Shown: piece by piece, positions 63,040 through 64,000 of the stretch | Layout of the letters: each line of letters starts with the position of its first letter | Position numbering within the stretch: position 1 is the stretch's first letter | Origin: G965262015 sp965262015 | GTDB taxonomy: Bacteria; Spirochaetota; Leptospiria; Turneriellales; CBDBES01 | DNA length: 64,000 bases | Reading direction: 5' to 3' | Assembly: GCA_965262015.1 (NCBI GenBank) | Contig: OZ253494.1 | Location: forward strand, 124,001 to 188,000 | Notes under the pieces: model-generated | Seen by the model: the letters and a program-made list of their open reading frames with translations, nothing else | Databases searched by the model: none | Told to the model about the DNA's origin: nothing | Position numbers and translations under genes: made by a program

Positions 63040-64000
63040 ATGTATAAATTATTTTTTTTTAAGTTATTTATGGTTTTGGTGATTATTGAATGGTCGTGTA
63101 AACCTCCTTCGAAAGAAGATAAGGTATTAATGAGCCAGGCTCAGTCTTTGTTTGCCCCTTTACCTGATAAAATGCCTAATAGCGAAAATGATACCATGAA
63201 AAAGATTTCCCTAGGAAAGGCTCTTTATATGGACACTCGTTTGTCTGTGAATGGACAGCAATCCTGTAATAGTTGTCATGGTTTGAACACTGCGGGGGTA
63301 GATAATTTACCTACTTCTCCGGGTGCACTTGGTAAAAAAGGGAATAGAAATTCACCAAGTATTTTAAATGCTGGATTACATATTGCCCAGTTCTGGGATG
63401 GTCGTGTTAGTACCCTAAAAGAACAAGCTAAGAAGCCTATTCTAAACCCTATAGAGATGGGGATGCCGTCTGCCGACGCTGTTATGAATAAGATTCGTTC
63501 AGTTAAAAATTACCAGGTATTATTTCATAAAGTTTATGCCGAAGATAAAGAGCCTTTTACCTACGATAATCTGGCTGATGCTATCGCTGCCTTCGAACGT
63601 ACATTAATTACCAAGGATCGTTTTGATCTCTATTTAAGAGGAGATTATGACGCTTTAGTTGAAAAAGAAAAAAAAGGTCTGGATATCTTTGTCAAAAGAG
63701 GTTGCATTGCTTGTCATGCAGGTAAGTTACTTGGTGGTAGTACTTTTCAAAAAATGGGTTTGGAAAATGCCTATCCAAATCAGAGAGATAAGGGGCGGTA
63801 CACTGTCACGAATAAGAAGTCGGATAAAATGTTATTTAAAGTGCCTTCTCTACGTAATATTGCGAATACTGCACCCTATTTTCATGATGGTTCAGTAAAA
63901 ACCTTAAAAGAAGCCGTACGGCAAATGGCTTGGTTACAACTAGGTAAAAAAATTACTGAACAAGATGTTAATTCTATCGTAGCTTTCTTAAATAGCCTCT
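63040..64000 (+). CDS. Di-haem cytochrome c peroxidase (MauG/CcpA family), 3' end cut by the window
   Basis: The frame is open from ATG 63040 to the window edge (320 codons). It starts with a short hydrophobic signal that includes a T9 tract (FFF) and a possible lipobox Cys in EWSCKPP. Haem site 1 is CNSCH near residue 78, followed by SPSILNAG, FWDGRV, LNPIEMGMP and AFERTL. Haem site 2 is CIACH near residue 222, then KVPSLRNIANTAPYFHDGS and a TEQDVNSIVAFLNSL-type end. The enzyme reduces hydrogen peroxide in the periplasm using cytochrome c electrons. Only the last few residues should be missing. Confidence 0.9.
   Translation, partial: MYKLFFFKLFMVLVIIEWSCKPPSKEDKVLMSQAQSLFAPLPDKMPNSENDTMKKISLGKALYMDTRLSVNGQQSCNSCHGLNTAGVDNLPTSPGALGKKGNRNSPSILNAGLHIAQFWDGRVSTLKEQAKKPILNPIEMGMPSADAVMNKIRSVKNYQVLFHKVYAEDKEPFTYDNLADAIAAFERTLITKDRFDLYLRGDYDALVEKEKKGLDIFVKRGCIACHAGKLLGGSTFQKMGLENAYPNQRDKGRYTVTNKKSDKMLFKVPSLRNIANTAPYFHDGSVKTLKEAVRQMAWLQLGKKITEQDVNSIVAFLNSL

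Overview
The window is AT-rich, densely coded bacterial DNA. The best lineage clue is the transcript cleavage factor at 5637-8462: GreA fused behind about 780 residues of helical-repeat sequence, an architecture known from spirochaetes. A compact ftsQ-ftsA-ftsZ cluster, FapA and many lipoproteins fit this. The low GC would suit a Brevinema-like or other low-GC spirochaete, but I cannot fix the genus. Many genes lack a clear Shine-Dalgarno sequence.

Left part (1-31.9 kb), mostly housekeeping. In order: a degenerate Fe-ADH-like protein, a metal-binding-like lipoprotein, sirtuin, IF-3, an SPL-type radical SAM enzyme coupled to phosphatidylserine decarboxylase, giant GreA, tRNA-Arg and tRNA-His, a metallo-beta-lactamase hydrolase, FapA, an FMN reductase, an AI-2E-type permease, FtsQ/FtsA/FtsZ, RtcB, a decayed DUF5131 gene, an unknown two-gene operon, an NfeD-type protease, a dienelactone-hydrolase-like lipoprotein, an orphan truncated type III Mod methylase, a GH16 glucanase-like lipoprotein, a DHH phosphoesterase, and an operon of response regulator-HATPase, LolD-like ATPase and LolC-like permease.

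Middle part (32-54.7 kb), an accessory and defence island ending at a tRNA-Ser gene. It holds two unrecognised gene pairs, a beta-propeller protein, an NdpA/YejK-like protein paired with a membrane protein (one intact copy, one decayed copy), a relic of a PHP-ATPase (TrlF-like) gene behind a type IIG restriction-modification enzyme, and a complete TerB-domain/ATPase/helicase operon matching the Shango anti-phage system. Next come a small lipoprotein, a DUF4105 outer-membrane-type protein whose frame breaks in a T9 tract, and a broken serine recombinase flanked by a 205-bp inverted repeat.

Right part (54.7-64 kb), again housekeeping: a UbiB/AarF-like protein, an ABC ATPase without its catalytic Glu, a TonB-like protein with A9-containing tandem repeats, a 2-hydroxyacid dehydrogenase, bS21, a short-chain dehydrogenase, a Fur-family regulator, a GltS-like FMN protein and the start of a di-haem cytochrome c peroxidase.

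Short decayed insertion-sequence remnants recur through the intergenic spaces. They share TGGACAG/CTGTCCA ends and a recoverable IS30-like helix-turn-helix, and mark sites of gene truncation and decay. Homopolymeric tracts in three envelope-related genes suggest slippage-based variation of the cell surface.
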